From: Fidelibacterota bacterium
GTDB lineage: Bacteria; Fidelibacterota; Marinisomatia; Marinisomatales; TCS55
DNA length: 64,000 bases
Direction of reading: 5' to 3'
Assembly: GCA_014382015.1 (NCBI GenBank)
Contig: JACNKN010000076.1
Coordinates: forward strand, 1-64,000
A model generated the notes under the pieces. The model was given only the letters and a program-made list of their open reading frames with translations, had not been told where the DNA came from and made no database searches. Below, in pieces: positions 1 through 8,930 of this stretch. Positions within the stretch are counted from its first letter, which is position 1. The number at the start of each line of letters is the position of its first letter. A program made the position numbers and the translations under genes.

Positions 1-1671
1 AAATGGCGCCCACAATCTTTTGCCGATGTTATTGGACAAAACCATGTAACCCAAACATTAATTAATGCGTTTAAAAAGGATCGTGTGGCTCAAGCGTATA
101 TGCTCACAGGCCCAAGAGGTGTGGGAAAAACCACCACAGCGCGGATTATTGCAAAAGCATTAAACTGCCCCGAATCCAATGAGGGGGTTCCTTGCAATAC
201 GTGCAATAATTGCCAGGAAATAACAGATGGAAGAAATCTGGATGTATTAGAGATTGATGGAGCATCAAATCGCGGTATTGAAGAAATCCGTAATTTGCGC
301 GAACAGATTAAATATGCACCCATGAATGCATCGTATAAAATTTTTATTATTGATGAAGTGCATATGCTCACCAATCCGGCATTTAATGCGTTGCTTCGCA
401 CCTTAGAAGAACCACCACCTCATGGTAAATTTATCTTGGCCACAACAGATATTCATAAAGTACCCTCAACTATTATTTCTCGCTGCCAAAGATTTGATTT
501 TAATCGCATCACTGAGTCCACTATTTCAGAACGATTATCTATGATATTGGGTGAAGAAAAAATTTCCGCCGATGATGAATCTTTGTCAGCCATTAGCCGG
601 AAAGCAGACGGCAGTATGCGGGATGCATTAAGTCTCATGGATCAAGTTATTGCATTCTCAGGTGAAACCATAAAAATTAATGATGTGGCGGCGGTCATTG
701 GACTCATTCCAATCGATGTATTTTTTGATTATTCCACTGCTATATCTGAAAAGGATTCTGCCGGAATGATGGACGTACTCCAAAGAATCCAAACAACGGG
801 ATTACCTTTAGAAGATGTGACTCAAGGGTTGAACCAGCATTTCAGGAATTTACTCCTCAGTTTAATCGAAAAAGGTGAAGGCTTATTGGAATTAAACGAT
901 GATCATAAAAATCGATACTTAAATGGCGCTAAATCATGGAATCGTAAAGATATACTCAGAATAACTCATGTGTTGAATGAATTAGAATATTCCTTAAAAA
1001 GAGTATCGCAACCTTCCATTCTATTTGAAATGACAGCTATGAAGTTTTTAGAATTTGACACGGCAGTTTCTATCGCTAAATTGCTATCTGGGGCAGAGCC
1101 GGCGGACGTAAAAAAAAACTCCAAACCCGTTAAAAAGGTTTCCGTTGAACCAATAAAACCCGAAGTAATTGAACCGGAAGCTCCCGTTGAAGACAAAATA
1201 GTAAAAAATGTTTCTGAAGAACCAAAAGTTGAATCGGTTAAGGCGGAAAAGGTGAAACCCCGTGAAGCGCTATCTGTACCTGTTCAGAATATTACCTTTG
1301 AAGATATCGAAAAAGGATGGCTTAGATTCATTGAAAGTGTCAGGAAGGAAAGGCCATCTATTGGCACTGTATTAGAACATAGTGAGCCCTATGAACTCAC
1401 GGGAAATAAATTGCTCATTAAGGTGTATGATCTTCCCAAATTCAGTGTGGGAAGTTTGAATCGGAACAATCAGGTGATTGAAAAGTTTATCGAAGATCAT
1501 TATGGTGTTTCCTTTAAATTGGTCGCCGAGTGGCAAGAGGGGAAGGGGACCGAAAAAATTATGAATAAACCCATTCAGCCCGAAGTCGGAAATAAAAAGA
1601 CTAAAAATGTAGATGGAGACAAGGTGGTTTCCAGAGTATTAGAAGTATTTGATGGTGAAATTTTAAGATAG
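1..1671 (+). CDS. dnaX: DNA polymerase III subunit tau/gamma (5' end cut by window)
   Basis: This is the clamp-loader ATPase of the replicative polymerase. The frame is open from base 1 and begins KWRPQSFADVIGQ, the usual DnaX sequence a few residues after the start, so only a short N-terminal piece is missing; the GTG at 85 is internal. Visible motifs are Walker A (GPRGVGKTT, visible residues about 36-44), a four-cysteine zinc module (CPESNEGVPCNTCNNC), the DEVHM Walker B box and the SRC sensor motif. Domain III ends near residue 365. It is followed by a charged Lys/Pro/Glu linker and a C-terminal tau-like domain from about residue 430. An A9 run lies exactly at the end of domain III. The ybaB and recR genes follow closely, a common bacterial order. 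Confidence 0.97.
   Translation, partial: KWRPQSFADVIGQNHVTQTLINAFKKDRVAQAYMLTGPRGVGKTTTARIIAKALNCPESNEGVPCNTCNNCQEITDGRNLDVLEIDGASNRGIEEIRNLREQIKYAPMNASYKIFIIDEVHMLTNPAFNALLRTLEEPPPHGKFILATTDIHKVPSTIISRCQRFDFNRITESTISERLSMILGEEKISADDESLSAISRKADGSMRDALSLMDQVIAFSGETIKINDVAAVIGLIPIDVFFDYSTAISEKDSAGMMDVLQRIQTTGLPLEDVTQGLNQHFRNLLLSLIEKGEGLLELNDDHKNRYLNGAKSWNRKDILRITHVLNELEYSLKRVSQPSILFEMTAMKFLEFDTAVSIAKLLSGAEPADVKKNSKPVKKVSVEPIKPEVIEPEAPVEDKIVKNVSEEPKVESVKAEKVKPREALSVPVQNITFEDIEKGWLRFIESVRKERPSIGTVLEHSEPYELTGNKLLIKVYDLPKFSVGSLNRNNQVIEKFIEDHYGVSFKLVAEWQEGKGTEKIMNKPIQPEVGNKKTKNVDGDKVVSRVLEVFDGEILR
1108..1133 (+). promoter_or_regulatory. A9 slippage site in dnaX with immediate -1-frame stop
   Basis: Nine consecutive A residues occupy 1110-1118. 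Reading one base back, or adding one A during transcription, gives Leu-Gln-Thr-Arg and then TAA at 1131-1133. The product would be a gamma-like subunit of domains I-III. Thermus thermophilus dnaX makes gamma by transcriptional slippage on a run of A residues, and E. coli does so by ribosomal frameshifting. The placement right after domain III supports the same role here; that function is inferred. Confidence 0.6.
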
Positions 1672-1680
1672 GAGAAATGT

Positions 1681-2007
1681 ATGTTTAGTAAAGGCAATAT
1701 GGCCAAAATGTTAAAACAGGCTCAGGATGTGCAGAAGAAAATTGAACATGTTCAAACTGAATTAGATGATTTGCAAATAGATGGAGAATCCGGTGGTGGT
1801 TTAGTGAAAGCAACCGTAAACGGTAAAATGGAGTTGTTGGATATTGCTCTTCAAGACGATATTTTGGAAGAAGATAAAGATATGATAGAAGATTTGATTA
1901 TATCCGCCGTGAATAATGCCATGTCCAAAGCGCAGGAGGAAAGTCAAAGAAGGATGAATTCTGTCACGGGCGGTATGCTGAGTGGAATGAAAATTCCGGG
2001 GATGTAG
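1681..2007 (+). CDS. ybaB: YbaB/EbfC family nucleoid-associated protein
   Basis: A 108-residue protein of normal family length. It has the N-terminal helix with GNMAKMLKQAQDVQKKI, the central beta segment with a glycine-rich GESGGGLVKATVNG turn, and the C-terminal helix ending in a GGMLSGMKIPGM tail. The family forms DNA-binding dimers and is nearly always encoded between dnaX and recR, as here. An AGGAG sequence lies just before the ATG, nine bases after the dnaX stop. The recR start follows its stop without a gap, so the three genes are very likely co-transcribed and translationally coupled. Confidence 0.95.
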   Translation: MFSKGNMAKMLKQAQDVQKKIEHVQTELDDLQIDGESGGGLVKATVNGKMELLDIALQDDILEEDKDMIEDLIISAVNNAMSKAQEESQRRMNSVTGGMLSGMKIPGM

Positions 2008-2601
2008 TTGGGCATAATTCCAGATAGTATTAACCGGCTTATCGAGGAATTTTCCCGATTTCCGGGCATTGGTCGAAAGACCGCACAGCGAATGGTATTT
2101 CATGTACTGAAGTCTCCCAATGATCATGCGGTTGAATTGGCCGAAGCTGTCATGGACATGAAAACAAAAATTCGTTTTTGTGCTATATGCAATGGCATTA
2201 CAGAAGAAGATCCTTGCAGAATTTGTACCAATCCAAAGCGCGATCAATCGTCCATTTGTATCGTAGAGGATGCTGCCGATATTTATACCTTCGAAAAAAC
2301 AAATGCATTTCAAGGTGTATATCATGTTTTAGGGGGTATCCTTTCTCCTTTGGATGGCATTGGGCCAGAAGACCTGAATTTGAATTCATTGATAGACAGA
2401 GTTAAACCTGGAAATGAAGTTATTATTGCCACCAATCCAACGATTGAAGGAGAAGCAACATCGTTGTATATTGCAAAACTCCTGAAAGATAAACAGGTGA
2501 AAGTAACCCGCCTTGCTCGGGGTCTGCCCATGGGCGGAGATTTGGAATACATTGATGATGCAACCATATTTAGAGCCATAGAAGGTAGAACTGTCCTATG
2601 A
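2008..2601 (+). CDS. recR: Recombination mediator protein RecR
   Basis: RecR works with RecO and RecF to load RecA at single-stranded gaps. The 197-residue protein has the N-terminal helix-hairpin-helix (FPGIGRKTAQRM), the four-cysteine zinc finger (CAICNGITEEDPCRIC) and a Toprim domain with the VEDAADIYTFE segment and the C-terminal TRLARGLPMGGDLEY signature. The start is TTG directly after the ybaB stop; no ATG fits upstream of the HhH motif, so TTG is favoured. The reading frame overlaps the start of pgsA by four bases. Confidence 0.95.
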   Translation: MGIIPDSINRLIEEFSRFPGIGRKTAQRMVFHVLKSPNDHAVELAEAVMDMKTKIRFCAICNGITEEDPCRICTNPKRDQSSICIVEDAADIYTFEKTNAFQGVYHVLGGILSPLDGIGPEDLNLNSLIDRVKPGNEVIIATNPTIEGEATSLYIAKLLKDKQVKVTRLARGLPMGGDLEYIDDATIFRAIEGRTVL

Positions 2602-3182
2602 TGACATTACCCAACATACTGACAATTTTCAGGATTCTATTAACTCCCGTATTTATTTTATGTCTCTTCGCCGAATTTGACAATGCACAAAAGTGGGCTT
2701 TGTTTATATTTATTGTGGCATCCATAACCGATGCTTACGATGGATATTATGCGCGTAAAAATGATATGGTGACAGATACTGGAAGATTTTTGGATCCACT
2801 CGCAGACAAAATATTGGTTTCTTCCGCTTTTATTTCATTTGCGGTCATGGGTTTGATCGATTTTTGGATGGTCGTTCTTATCATTTTCCGGGATTTATTT
2901 GTGACAGGGCTCAGGGTGATTATGTCGAGGAAAGGTTTTACTATGATGACCAGTAAAATTGCGAAATCCAAGACAGGAGTGCAGATTGGCATTATCATTT
3001 TTACACTTACAATTTTGAGTTTGAAGGGAATTAATTGGTCTATAGTCATCGATTACCTCACTTTTGTTAAAGAGTACGATTTGGTGTATTACTTCACAAT
3101 GGTTGCTGTCCTTTTTACGCTATACACTGGATTTACTTACATTCAGGAAAACCGGAAAGCAATCAAGGAGATTATGAACTGA
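2598..3182 (+). CDS. pgsA: CDP-diacylglycerol-glycerol-3-phosphate 3-phosphatidyltransferase
   Basis: Makes phosphatidylglycerophosphate from CDP-diacylglycerol and glycerol 3-phosphate in the inner membrane. The 194-residue protein opens with the typical LPNILTIFRILLTPVF segment and carries the CDP-alcohol phosphotransferase signature DAYDGYYARKND...GRFLDPLADK with its conserved aspartates. Several hydrophobic helices follow. The start overlaps the recR stop (ATGATG), so ATG at 2598 or 2601 are both possible. The next gene, pgpA, encodes the following enzyme of the same pathway. Homologous synthases with other head groups exist, but the pgpA linkage supports PgsA. Confidence 0.93.
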   Translation: MMTLPNILTIFRILLTPVFILCLFAEFDNAQKWALFIFIVASITDAYDGYYARKNDMVTDTGRFLDPLADKILVSSAFISFAVMGLIDFWMVVLIIFRDLFVTGLRVIMSRKGFTMMTSKIAKSKTGVQIGIIIFTLTILSLKGINWSIVIDYLTFVKEYDLVYYFTMVAVLFTLYTGFTYIQENRKAIKEIMN

Positions 3183-3185
3183 TTC

Positions 3186-3641
3186 ATGAATCCCAGGGCG
3201 GCTGAATGGATTAGTACTGTATTTTTTATTGGCAAACTCCCTTTGGCACCAGGGACATGGGCAAGCATTATTGCGACTATTTGTTGGTTTTTATTATTCA
3301 AGGATGTGAACCCGATTGTACTTCCTGCTATTGCATTTTTCCTTTTCTTGATTGGCGTTTTCGCATCGGATGCAGTCGTTCAGGATACAAAGGAGCATGA
3401 CCCATCCAGAATTGTAATTGATGAGTGGGTGGGCCAATGGTTAGCCCTTTCTATGATGCCTGTGACGGTAACCACTGGTGTGATTGGATTAATTGCATTT
3501 CGTATTTTTGACATTCTTAAACCAGGCCCCGTGAGATGGATGGAACGACTCCCCGGAGGATGGGGTATTATGGCTGATGATGTGGCAGCTGGAATCATGG
3601 CCTTCTTTGTACTTTTATTCAGTTACAGATATATCTTATGA
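3186..3641 (+). CDS. pgpA: Phosphatidylglycerophosphatase A
   Basis: Removes the phosphate from phosphatidylglycerophosphate to give phosphatidylglycerol. The 151-residue membrane protein has the N-terminal GKLPLAPGTWASI motif, the VIDEWVGQWLAL segment with the acidic metal-site residues, and RIFDILKPGPVRWMERLPGGWGIMADDVAAG, all diagnostic of PgpA. It starts three bases after pgsA and ends in an ATGA overlap with cinA, so it belongs to the same transcript. Length and motif order are normal for the family. Confidence 0.95.
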   Translation: MNPRAAEWISTVFFIGKLPLAPGTWASIIATICWFLLFKDVNPIVLPAIAFFLFLIGVFASDAVVQDTKEHDPSRIVIDEWVGQWLALSMMPVTVTTGVIGLIAFRIFDILKPGPVRWMERLPGGWGIMADDVAAGIMAFFVLLFSYRYIL

Positions 3642-4858
3642 AGATTGCTCTCATCACCATTGGTACTGAATTGTTAAATGGTGCCCGCACCGATACAAAT
3701 GCAGCATGGATGGGTCAAAAGGTAATCAGTGCCGGTGGAGTTATAGAATGGCACATGACAGTTTCGGATGATAAAGAGGCAATTGTAAATGCTTTAGATG
3801 CCGTCCCTCAATCCATTCATACCGTTTTATGTACAGGAGGGTTAGGTCCAACCCACGATGATATTACGCCCACTGTCCTTTATGATTATTTCGACGCCAA
3901 ACCTGAATTCGATAAATCTTATTGGACCCTGCTCACAGAGAAGTTTGCTGCACGCGGCCGCACCATCCCTGAATCCAACCGAAATCAAGCCATGAAACCG
4001 GATAAGGGGGAAACAATTCCAAATCCTGTTGGCTCCGCGCGGGGATTGCATTTTACCAATAATCATTATGATTGTTTTGCCATGCCCGGCGTTCCAGCAG
4101 AAATGAAAGCCATGATGTCGGGCACAATACTCCCCTGGGTGGCATCAAAATCTAAAGTAAAACACCATATATCGGTTATGCGAACAACAGGTATAATGGA
4201 ATCGGCCCTCTATGAAAAGATTGATTCGATTATTAAAAATTATCCTAAAGTTCAGGTTGCCTTTTTACCAAGGTTCACGGGTGTGGATTTGAGAATATCA
4301 TCTAACGATGAAGCCGATTTTAAAGATTTAATTGACCAAATTTCTCCGGCAATAAACAAATATCATTTTGGGGGCGATGGGGTCGGGTTGGAAGATGCTG
4401 TGGGAGACTTACTTATTCAACGCAATAAAACAATTGCTACGGCTGAATCATGTACGGGCGGACTCATCGGTGATCGATTCACCAATGTATCCGGAAGTTC
4501 AGCTTATTATAAAGGGGGGATTGTCGCTTATAGCAATGATGTTAAGGAAAATATTTTGGGTGTAAAAAAAGAAACCTTGAGATTTTTCGGTGCAGTCAGT
4601 GAAGAAACGGCTCTGGAAATGGCCAAGGGCGTTCGTCAAAAGCTAAAAACGGACATTGGTATTTCCACCACAGGCATTGCAGGCCCTACAGGCGGAACGG
4701 GTGAAAAGCCCGTGGGCCTAATCTATGTCGGACTCAGTTTTGATGGAGGAGAAAAGGCCTATAAATTCACATTTACACCATCTCGAATCACCAATAAACT
4801 CATGACGAGCCAAGCGGCGTTAAATATTACCCGTCTGTTTCTATTAAATGAATCATAG
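3638..4858 (+). CDS. cinA: CinA family protein (NMN deamidase type)
   Basis: A full-length two-domain CinA of 406 residues. The N-terminal MoCF-like domain (about 1-170) starts MKIALITIGTELLNGARTDTN and includes CTGGLGPTHDDIT. The C-terminal CinA domain (from about 255) has TAESCTGGLIGDRFT and GISTTGIAGPTGGTGEKPVGLIYV. C-terminal CinA domains hydrolyse nicotinamide mononucleotide to nicotinate mononucleotide, and N-terminal domains act as ADP-ribose pyrophosphatases in studied cases. It overlaps pgpA by ATGA and thpR by 11 bases. The cinA-thpR-recA-recX order recurs in many bacteria. Confidence 0.94.
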   Translation: MKIALITIGTELLNGARTDTNAAWMGQKVISAGGVIEWHMTVSDDKEAIVNALDAVPQSIHTVLCTGGLGPTHDDITPTVLYDYFDAKPEFDKSYWTLLTEKFAARGRTIPESNRNQAMKPDKGETIPNPVGSARGLHFTNNHYDCFAMPGVPAEMKAMMSGTILPWVASKSKVKHHISVMRTTGIMESALYEKIDSIIKNYPKVQVAFLPRFTGVDLRISSNDEADFKDLIDQISPAINKYHFGGDGVGLEDAVGDLLIQRNKTIATAESCTGGLIGDRFTNVSGSSAYYKGGIVAYSNDVKENILGVKKETLRFFGAVSEETALEMAKGVRQKLKTDIGISTTGIAGPTGGTGEKPVGLIYVGLSFDGGEKAYKFTFTPSRITNKLMTSQAALNITRLFLLNES

Positions 4859-5429
4859 ACTTATCCGCACATTTATTGCGATTCCCGTACCTGAATCTGT
4901 TTTTAATCTTCAAGGAAATCTAAAAGAAACTATTTTAGAAAAAACGGGTAAGGTTCGGTGGGTGAGGCAAGATCAACTCCATTTGACCATAAAATTTGTC
5001 GGTGATACACCTGATGAATCCATTGATGAAGTGCGTGGCGTAATGCAAAAGGTTGCAGATCAAATCACACCGTTTGATTTATCTATTCAAAAAACAGGAT
5101 GTTTTCCCAAAATCGAACGGCCCCGCGTTATGTGGATTGGATTAGAGGGTGCATTAGATCAACTCAATCAATTAGTGGAAATGGTGCATAATGGGTTGCA
5201 TCCACTTGGCTTTCCCAGAGAAGAGAAGAATTTTCATCCCCATATCACCCTAGCCCGGGCAAAATATCCTCAGAAGAATGCACCGGATATTTCATCATTT
5301 TTAAACACATCTTATGACCCTATTCCATTTCAAATTGAAAAATTTCAATTTATCAGCAGTGAACTCTTCCCAAATGGGCCAGTTTATACTATTTTAAGCA
5401 CACACTTTTTTGGCAATAATTCAGTTTAG
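4848..5429 (+). CDS. thpR: RNA 2',3'-cyclic phosphodiesterase (LigT family)
   Basis: A 193-residue 2H phosphoesterase. The two catalytic HxTx tetrapeptides are visible as HLTIKF (near residue 43) and HITLAR (near residue 128), with the expected spacing. The N-terminus [12 protein letters not shown] and the [11 protein letters not shown] segment also match ThpR/LigT proteins. These enzymes open 2',3'-cyclic phosphates and were first noted for ligating tRNA halves in vitro. The start lies inside the cinA 3' end. Its stop is eight bases before recA. Confidence 0.93.
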   Translation: MNHRLIRTFIAIPVPESVFNLQGNLKETILEKTGKVRWVRQDQLHLTIKFVGDTPDESIDEVRGVMQKVADQITPFDLSIQKTGCFPKIERPRVMWIGLEGALDQLNQLVEMVHNGLHPLGFPREEKNFHPHITLARAKYPQKNAPDISSFLNTSYDPIPFQIEKFQFISSELFPNGPVYTILSTHFFGNNSV

Positions 5430-5437
5430 GACCATAT

Positions 5438-6469
5438 ATGGCAACTACAGAAAATAAAAAAACAAAAGCATTAGAACTGGCAATCACTCAAGTTGATAAG
5501 CAATTTGGCAAAGGATCCATTATGCGTCTTGGTGGCAATCAGCCTGTCATGTCTGATAATAGTATATCCACTGGATGCCTGTCCCTGGATGTAGCCCTTG
5601 GAGTCGGTGGAATTCCGAAAGGTAGAATTACAGAAATTTATGGTCCTGAATCATCAGGAAAGACAACTCTTGCATTGCATATTGTGGCGGAAGCGCAAAA
5701 AGCCGGCGGATATGCTGCTTTTATTGATGCCGAGCATGCCATGGATGCGCAATATTCAAAAAAGCTTGGAGTCAATATAGAAGAATTGTTGGTATCTCAA
5801 CCGGATACAGGGGAGCAAGCGTTAGAAATAACTGAAACACTTGTCCGCAGTGGCGCATTGGATGTGATTGTAATTGACTCTGTCGCTGCACTGGTTCCCA
5901 GAGCCGAACTGGAAGGAGAAATGGGTGATACTCATGTAGGTCTTCAAGCGCGACTCATGTCTCAGGCATTACGGAAATTAACCGGTACAGTAAGTCGCTC
6001 AAATACTGCCGTTATTTTTATCAATCAAATTCGTGAAAAAATTGGTGTCATGTATGGTAGTCCGGAAACCACTCCCGGTGGCCGCGCATTAAAATTTTAT
6101 ACGTCAATTCGATTGGACATTCGGAGAATTACAACAATTAAAATCGGAACGGATGTAGTGGGAAATCGCACCCGCGTTAAGGTGGTAAAGAACAAAGTAG
6201 CCCCTCCCTTTAAACAAACGGAATTTGATATCATGTATAATCAAGGTATTTCCTATATTGGAGATATATTGGATTTAGCACTTCAGGGTGATATTATTCA
6301 AAAAATGGGTTCTTGGTTTTCTTACGGTGATATGAAAATTGGGCAAGGTCGTGAAAATTCAAAAGACTTTTTAGCAGACAACGAAGATGTGATGAAGGAA
6401 GTGGTAACTAAGGTGAAATCTTTTATGGGATTGGATGAATCCAAACCGGAGAAAAATGGCAAACCGTAA
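5438..6469 (+). CDS. recA: Recombinase RecA
   Basis: The strand-exchange and SOS coprotease protein, 343 residues. Walker A is GPESSGKTT at residues 69-77, Walker B lies in [10 protein letters not shown], and the L1/L2 DNA-binding loops ([34 protein letters not shown]) are intact. The C-terminal tail is short and moderately charged. No intein is present. No SOS box is obvious in the eight bases upstream, since the gene sits inside a packed transcript. The 3' end overlaps the start of recX, its modulator. Confidence 0.98.
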   Translation: MATTENKKTKALELAITQVDKQFGKGSIMRLGGNQPVMSDNSISTGCLSLDVALGVGGIPKGRITEIYGPESSGKTTLALHIVAEAQKAGGYAAFIDAEHAMDAQYSKKLGVNIEELLVSQPDTGEQALEITETLVRSGALDVIVIDSVAALVPRAELEGEMGDTHVGLQARLMSQALRKLTGTVSRSNTAVIFINQIREKIGVMYGSPETTPGGRALKFYTSIRLDIRRITTIKIGTDVVGNRTRVKVVKNKVAPPFKQTEFDIMYNQGISYIGDILDLALQGDIIQKMGSWFSYGDMKIGQGRENSKDFLADNEDVMKEVVTKVKSFMGLDESKPEKNGKP

Positions 6470-7091
6470 AATTGTCAGAGTAAAACGGTCCTCCAAATAC
6501 AGTGACCGAATTATTATACATTTAGATGACAAAAGCGTCTTCAGGGTTCCTGAAGACGTTTTTGTTTCTAATCCGTTACATGTTGGTGATACCGTTAGCC
6601 TTGAAAAGATTGAATCTTATGGTAAAAAAATGCGATTACAGGAAGCCAGAGATAGTGCCTTTCGATTATTGGGCTACCGAATGAGAAGTATCGCCGAGAT
6701 GAAAAAACGACTTAATGAAAAAGATTTTGACGAAGAAGAGGTTGATAAAACCATACAATACTTAATGGAAAGAAAATATTTGAATGATGAAGAATTCGGG
6801 AAAGCCTTTGTAAAAGAAAAAGTCAAAAATAAAAAAATCGGACCTCGGGCATTAAAATCAGAAATGTATCCCCATCATTTATCTCCGGATTTAGTTGATA
6901 CATTAATCAATAATATTTATCGTGAATTTGATCTATCCGGTTTAATCGAATTCCATTTATCCAAAAGAAGAATAGAAAAAAATATCCCACTGAATCATAA
7001 GGAAAAAAATAAGCTAACAAACTTTCTCACACGAAAAGGCTTTTTTTGGGAAACGATTCAAACTGTTTATCACGATTGGGGATTATTATAG
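6456..7091 (+). CDS. recX: Regulatory protein RecX
   Basis: A modulator that binds and caps RecA filaments; about 211 residues from the ATG at 6456. That start is preceded by CCGGAG at a good distance; an ATG at 6435 lies deeper in recA and has no SD. The protein has the RecX three-helix repeats: [21 protein letters not shown], then [32 protein letters not shown], and a third partly conserved repeat. It overlaps recA by 14 bases. A perfect terminator-like hairpin lies inside its early coding region, which should keep recX expression far below recA. Confidence 0.93.
   Translation: MANRKIVRVKRSSKYSDRIIIHLDDKSVFRVPEDVFVSNPLHVGDTVSLEKIESYGKKMRLQEARDSAFRLLGYRMRSIAEMKKRLNEKDFDEEEVDKTIQYLMERKYLNDEEFGKAFVKEKVKNKKIGPRALKSEMYPHHLSPDLVDTLINNIYREFDLSGLIEFHLSKRRIEKNIPLNHKEKNKLTNFLTRKGFFWETIQTVYHDWGLL
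6531..6563 (+). terminator. Intrinsic terminator inside the recX coding region
   Basis: A 15-base arm (6531-6545) pairs with 6549-6563 around a GTT loop, with only one G-T wobble. The core is GCGTCTTCAGG against CCTGAAGACGT. A T-rich tract (TTTTTGTTT) runs through the 3' arm and beyond. This is a textbook rho-independent terminator about 60-90 bases downstream of the recA stop. In E. coli a terminator between recA and recX limits recX transcription; here the equivalent sits within recX codons about 26-36. Confidence 0.8.
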
Positions 7092-7120
7092 TATGAAAGA
7101 TATACCGCGAATACAAAAAG

Positions 7121-7176
7121 ACTCGAAGAAAAATGATTAATATTGAAAAATATGTAACGCTTAAAATCCTTCGAGT
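7121..7176 (+). terminator. Weak long-loop inverted repeat after recX
   Basis: ACTCGAAG (7121-7128) and CTTCGAGT (7169-7176) are exact inverted repeats separated by 40 bases, followed by TTTTGTGG. It may end the dnaX-recX transcript, but the loop is long, so the assignment is tentative. Confidence 0.3.
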
Positions 7177-7239
7177 TTTTGTGGCAGACAAATTAATGAA
7201 TATATATATGGAACCCGATTGCGTATAAAAGTAAAACCC

Positions 7240-8925
7240 ATGAATTATCAATTGCTTCAAAAAGAGTTGGGACGCATTCCCAATAAAACAGAAAATTTAT
7301 TTTTCAAATACTTCTGGAAATCATATCAAACGCAAAGTATGTTTGATTCTGAAACATCTCAAGCTGAGGTTCAGGCCAATGATATGTCAAAATTAATATT
7401 GACAGCTCAAGGGAATGATGATCCACGTAACCGAATATCAGAAAATACAATTCACGCTTTGAATGCTAAAAAGCTTGCTACAATCTCCAGGGGAAAAGGA
7501 TATTTTACATTGGGAGCGATCCCCGATCGTTCGTCAATCCAACCACAAATAGTTAAACACGCATATTTCATTTCCGGTACAAACCTTAAAGGAACCATTC
7601 AAACATTAAATACACAAGTCTGGTTTGAATCGGCTATTCCTGTATATAAGGGTGGACTGGGGTATTCGCTCTATCAAATGTTAATACAATATGGCCGTGG
7701 GCTCATCATGCCAATCGAACAGTCGGAAAATTTAAATATCTTATCCAGAAAAGGAATGTATGGATTATTGATTTTAGTGAATCAAGATAATCAAGATGTA
7801 TTCAACGAATTAGTGGAAGAGAAAAAATGTAATTATCTAGATATAGGCCGGATAACCAAAGAGAATAATATTAACATAGTTCATAAGAATAAAATCGCCG
7901 GTCATATTCCCACATCTATATTAACTCGAATGGTAAGCCAACATAAGCGTTTTGATGAAATTAAAATTCAAACATCTATTCCCAGTGCGATTGAATCAAA
8001 ACTGAAGGAGAAAAAACGATATAACAATGAGTTGATTTCTCTCATGAAAAATACTATTAAAACGAAGCCATTTCATGCCATTCAAAAGAAAATCCGCAAA
8101 AGAGGTAATATTGCATTTTTTAAACAATCAGATCGCCTATATGGATTAGCTGTAAATAACAATGAAACCAATCATTATAAAGACTTTAAAATGAAATCAG
8201 TTGCGGCAATTGCCAATAGTACGAGACAACTGGCCTGCGCAGGAATACGTCCTGAAGTATGCACCGGTTTTATTGCAGTTTCCAATTTGAATCTGGAAGA
8301 AAAGGGTTCCTATCTCAAAGGAATTCAAAATGCAGGGAAACATTTAAATATTAATGTGCAGCATATGTCGTTTGAACAAAGGGGTGGCTCCATGACAGGT
8401 GAATTCTGTACGGCTGGGGCAGGAACTGGACCGGAGCTATTTCCAAATAATTTTCCTCAAGCAAATTTATTTGTATCCATGCTGGGCAGCCATCGTGGCG
8501 AAATGGGGGGGAGTCAATTATTATCCATCGTTAATCAAGAAAATACAGGGTCTGAACCGGTTGTTGATCTCTTGATGGAATCGCGCCTGCAAGAAACAGT
8601 TTTAACCGGAATTCAAGGTGGGTTTATTCAATCAGCCAGAACGGTAGGACGGGGTGGAATTGCCGTATCCATAGCCAAGTCTTTAGGGAATAATACCCAA
8701 TTAGGTGCTCGAATTCATTTCTCCAGAAAACTCAAAATATATGAACTGCTATTCGGCGAAACACAGGGTCTCGTGATTGTAACTATTAAAGAATCAGATT
8801 TAATGGAATTTGAAAGAGTGTGTATGACCATCGGGATTCCCGCAACCACCATCGGCCGCGTCACGGATGATGGGGTATATTCCTTTAATGATGCGATTAA
8901 ATTACATCTGAGTGAGTTGAGTTAA
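7240..8925 (+). CDS. Degenerate PurL-like (FGAM synthase/AIR synthase fold) protein
   Basis: A 561-residue protein recognisably related to formylglycinamidine ribonucleotide synthase PurL. The N-terminus keeps the LGRIPNKTE motif (residues 10-18), but the following WSEHCSYK box that holds the catalytic His reads WKSYQTQ. The first-half ESHNHPSA box is not found. The second half is better kept: VAAIANSTRQLACAGIRPEVCTG, LGSHRGEMGGSQ, GGFIQSARTVGRGGIAVSIAKS, and the tail TQGLVIVTIKESD...IPATTIGRVTDD. It is well short of the 720-740 residues usual for small PurL. I infer a paralogue with lost FGAM activity and unknown role. ATG 7240 is preferred to TTG 7219 because the motif follows at once; neither has a clear SD. 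Confidence 0.7.
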   Translation: MNYQLLQKELGRIPNKTENLFFKYFWKSYQTQSMFDSETSQAEVQANDMSKLILTAQGNDDPRNRISENTIHALNAKKLATISRGKGYFTLGAIPDRSSIQPQIVKHAYFISGTNLKGTIQTLNTQVWFESAIPVYKGGLGYSLYQMLIQYGRGLIMPIEQSENLNILSRKGMYGLLILVNQDNQDVFNELVEEKKCNYLDIGRITKENNINIVHKNKIAGHIPTSILTRMVSQHKRFDEIKIQTSIPSAIESKLKEKKRYNNELISLMKNTIKTKPFHAIQKKIRKRGNIAFFKQSDRLYGLAVNNNETNHYKDFKMKSVAAIANSTRQLACAGIRPEVCTGFIAVSNLNLEEKGSYLKGIQNAGKHLNINVQHMSFEQRGGSMTGEFCTAGAGTGPELFPNNFPQANLFVSMLGSHRGEMGGSQLLSIVNQENTGSEPVVDLLMESRLQETVLTGIQGGFIQSARTVGRGGIAVSIAKSLGNNTQLGARIHFSRKLKIYELLFGETQGLVIVTIKESDLMEFERVCMTIGIPATTIGRVTDDGVYSFNDAIKLHLSELS

Positions 8926-8930
8926 CCATA

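Noticed and set aside
1801-2325. Long minus-strand frame across ybaB and recR
   Set aside because: It is antisense to two well-supported genes and encodes a low-complexity sequence with no recognisable motifs.
7093-7137. Possible 14-codon peptide after recX
   Set aside because: Too short to support, no SD, and it overlaps the left arm of an inverted repeat.
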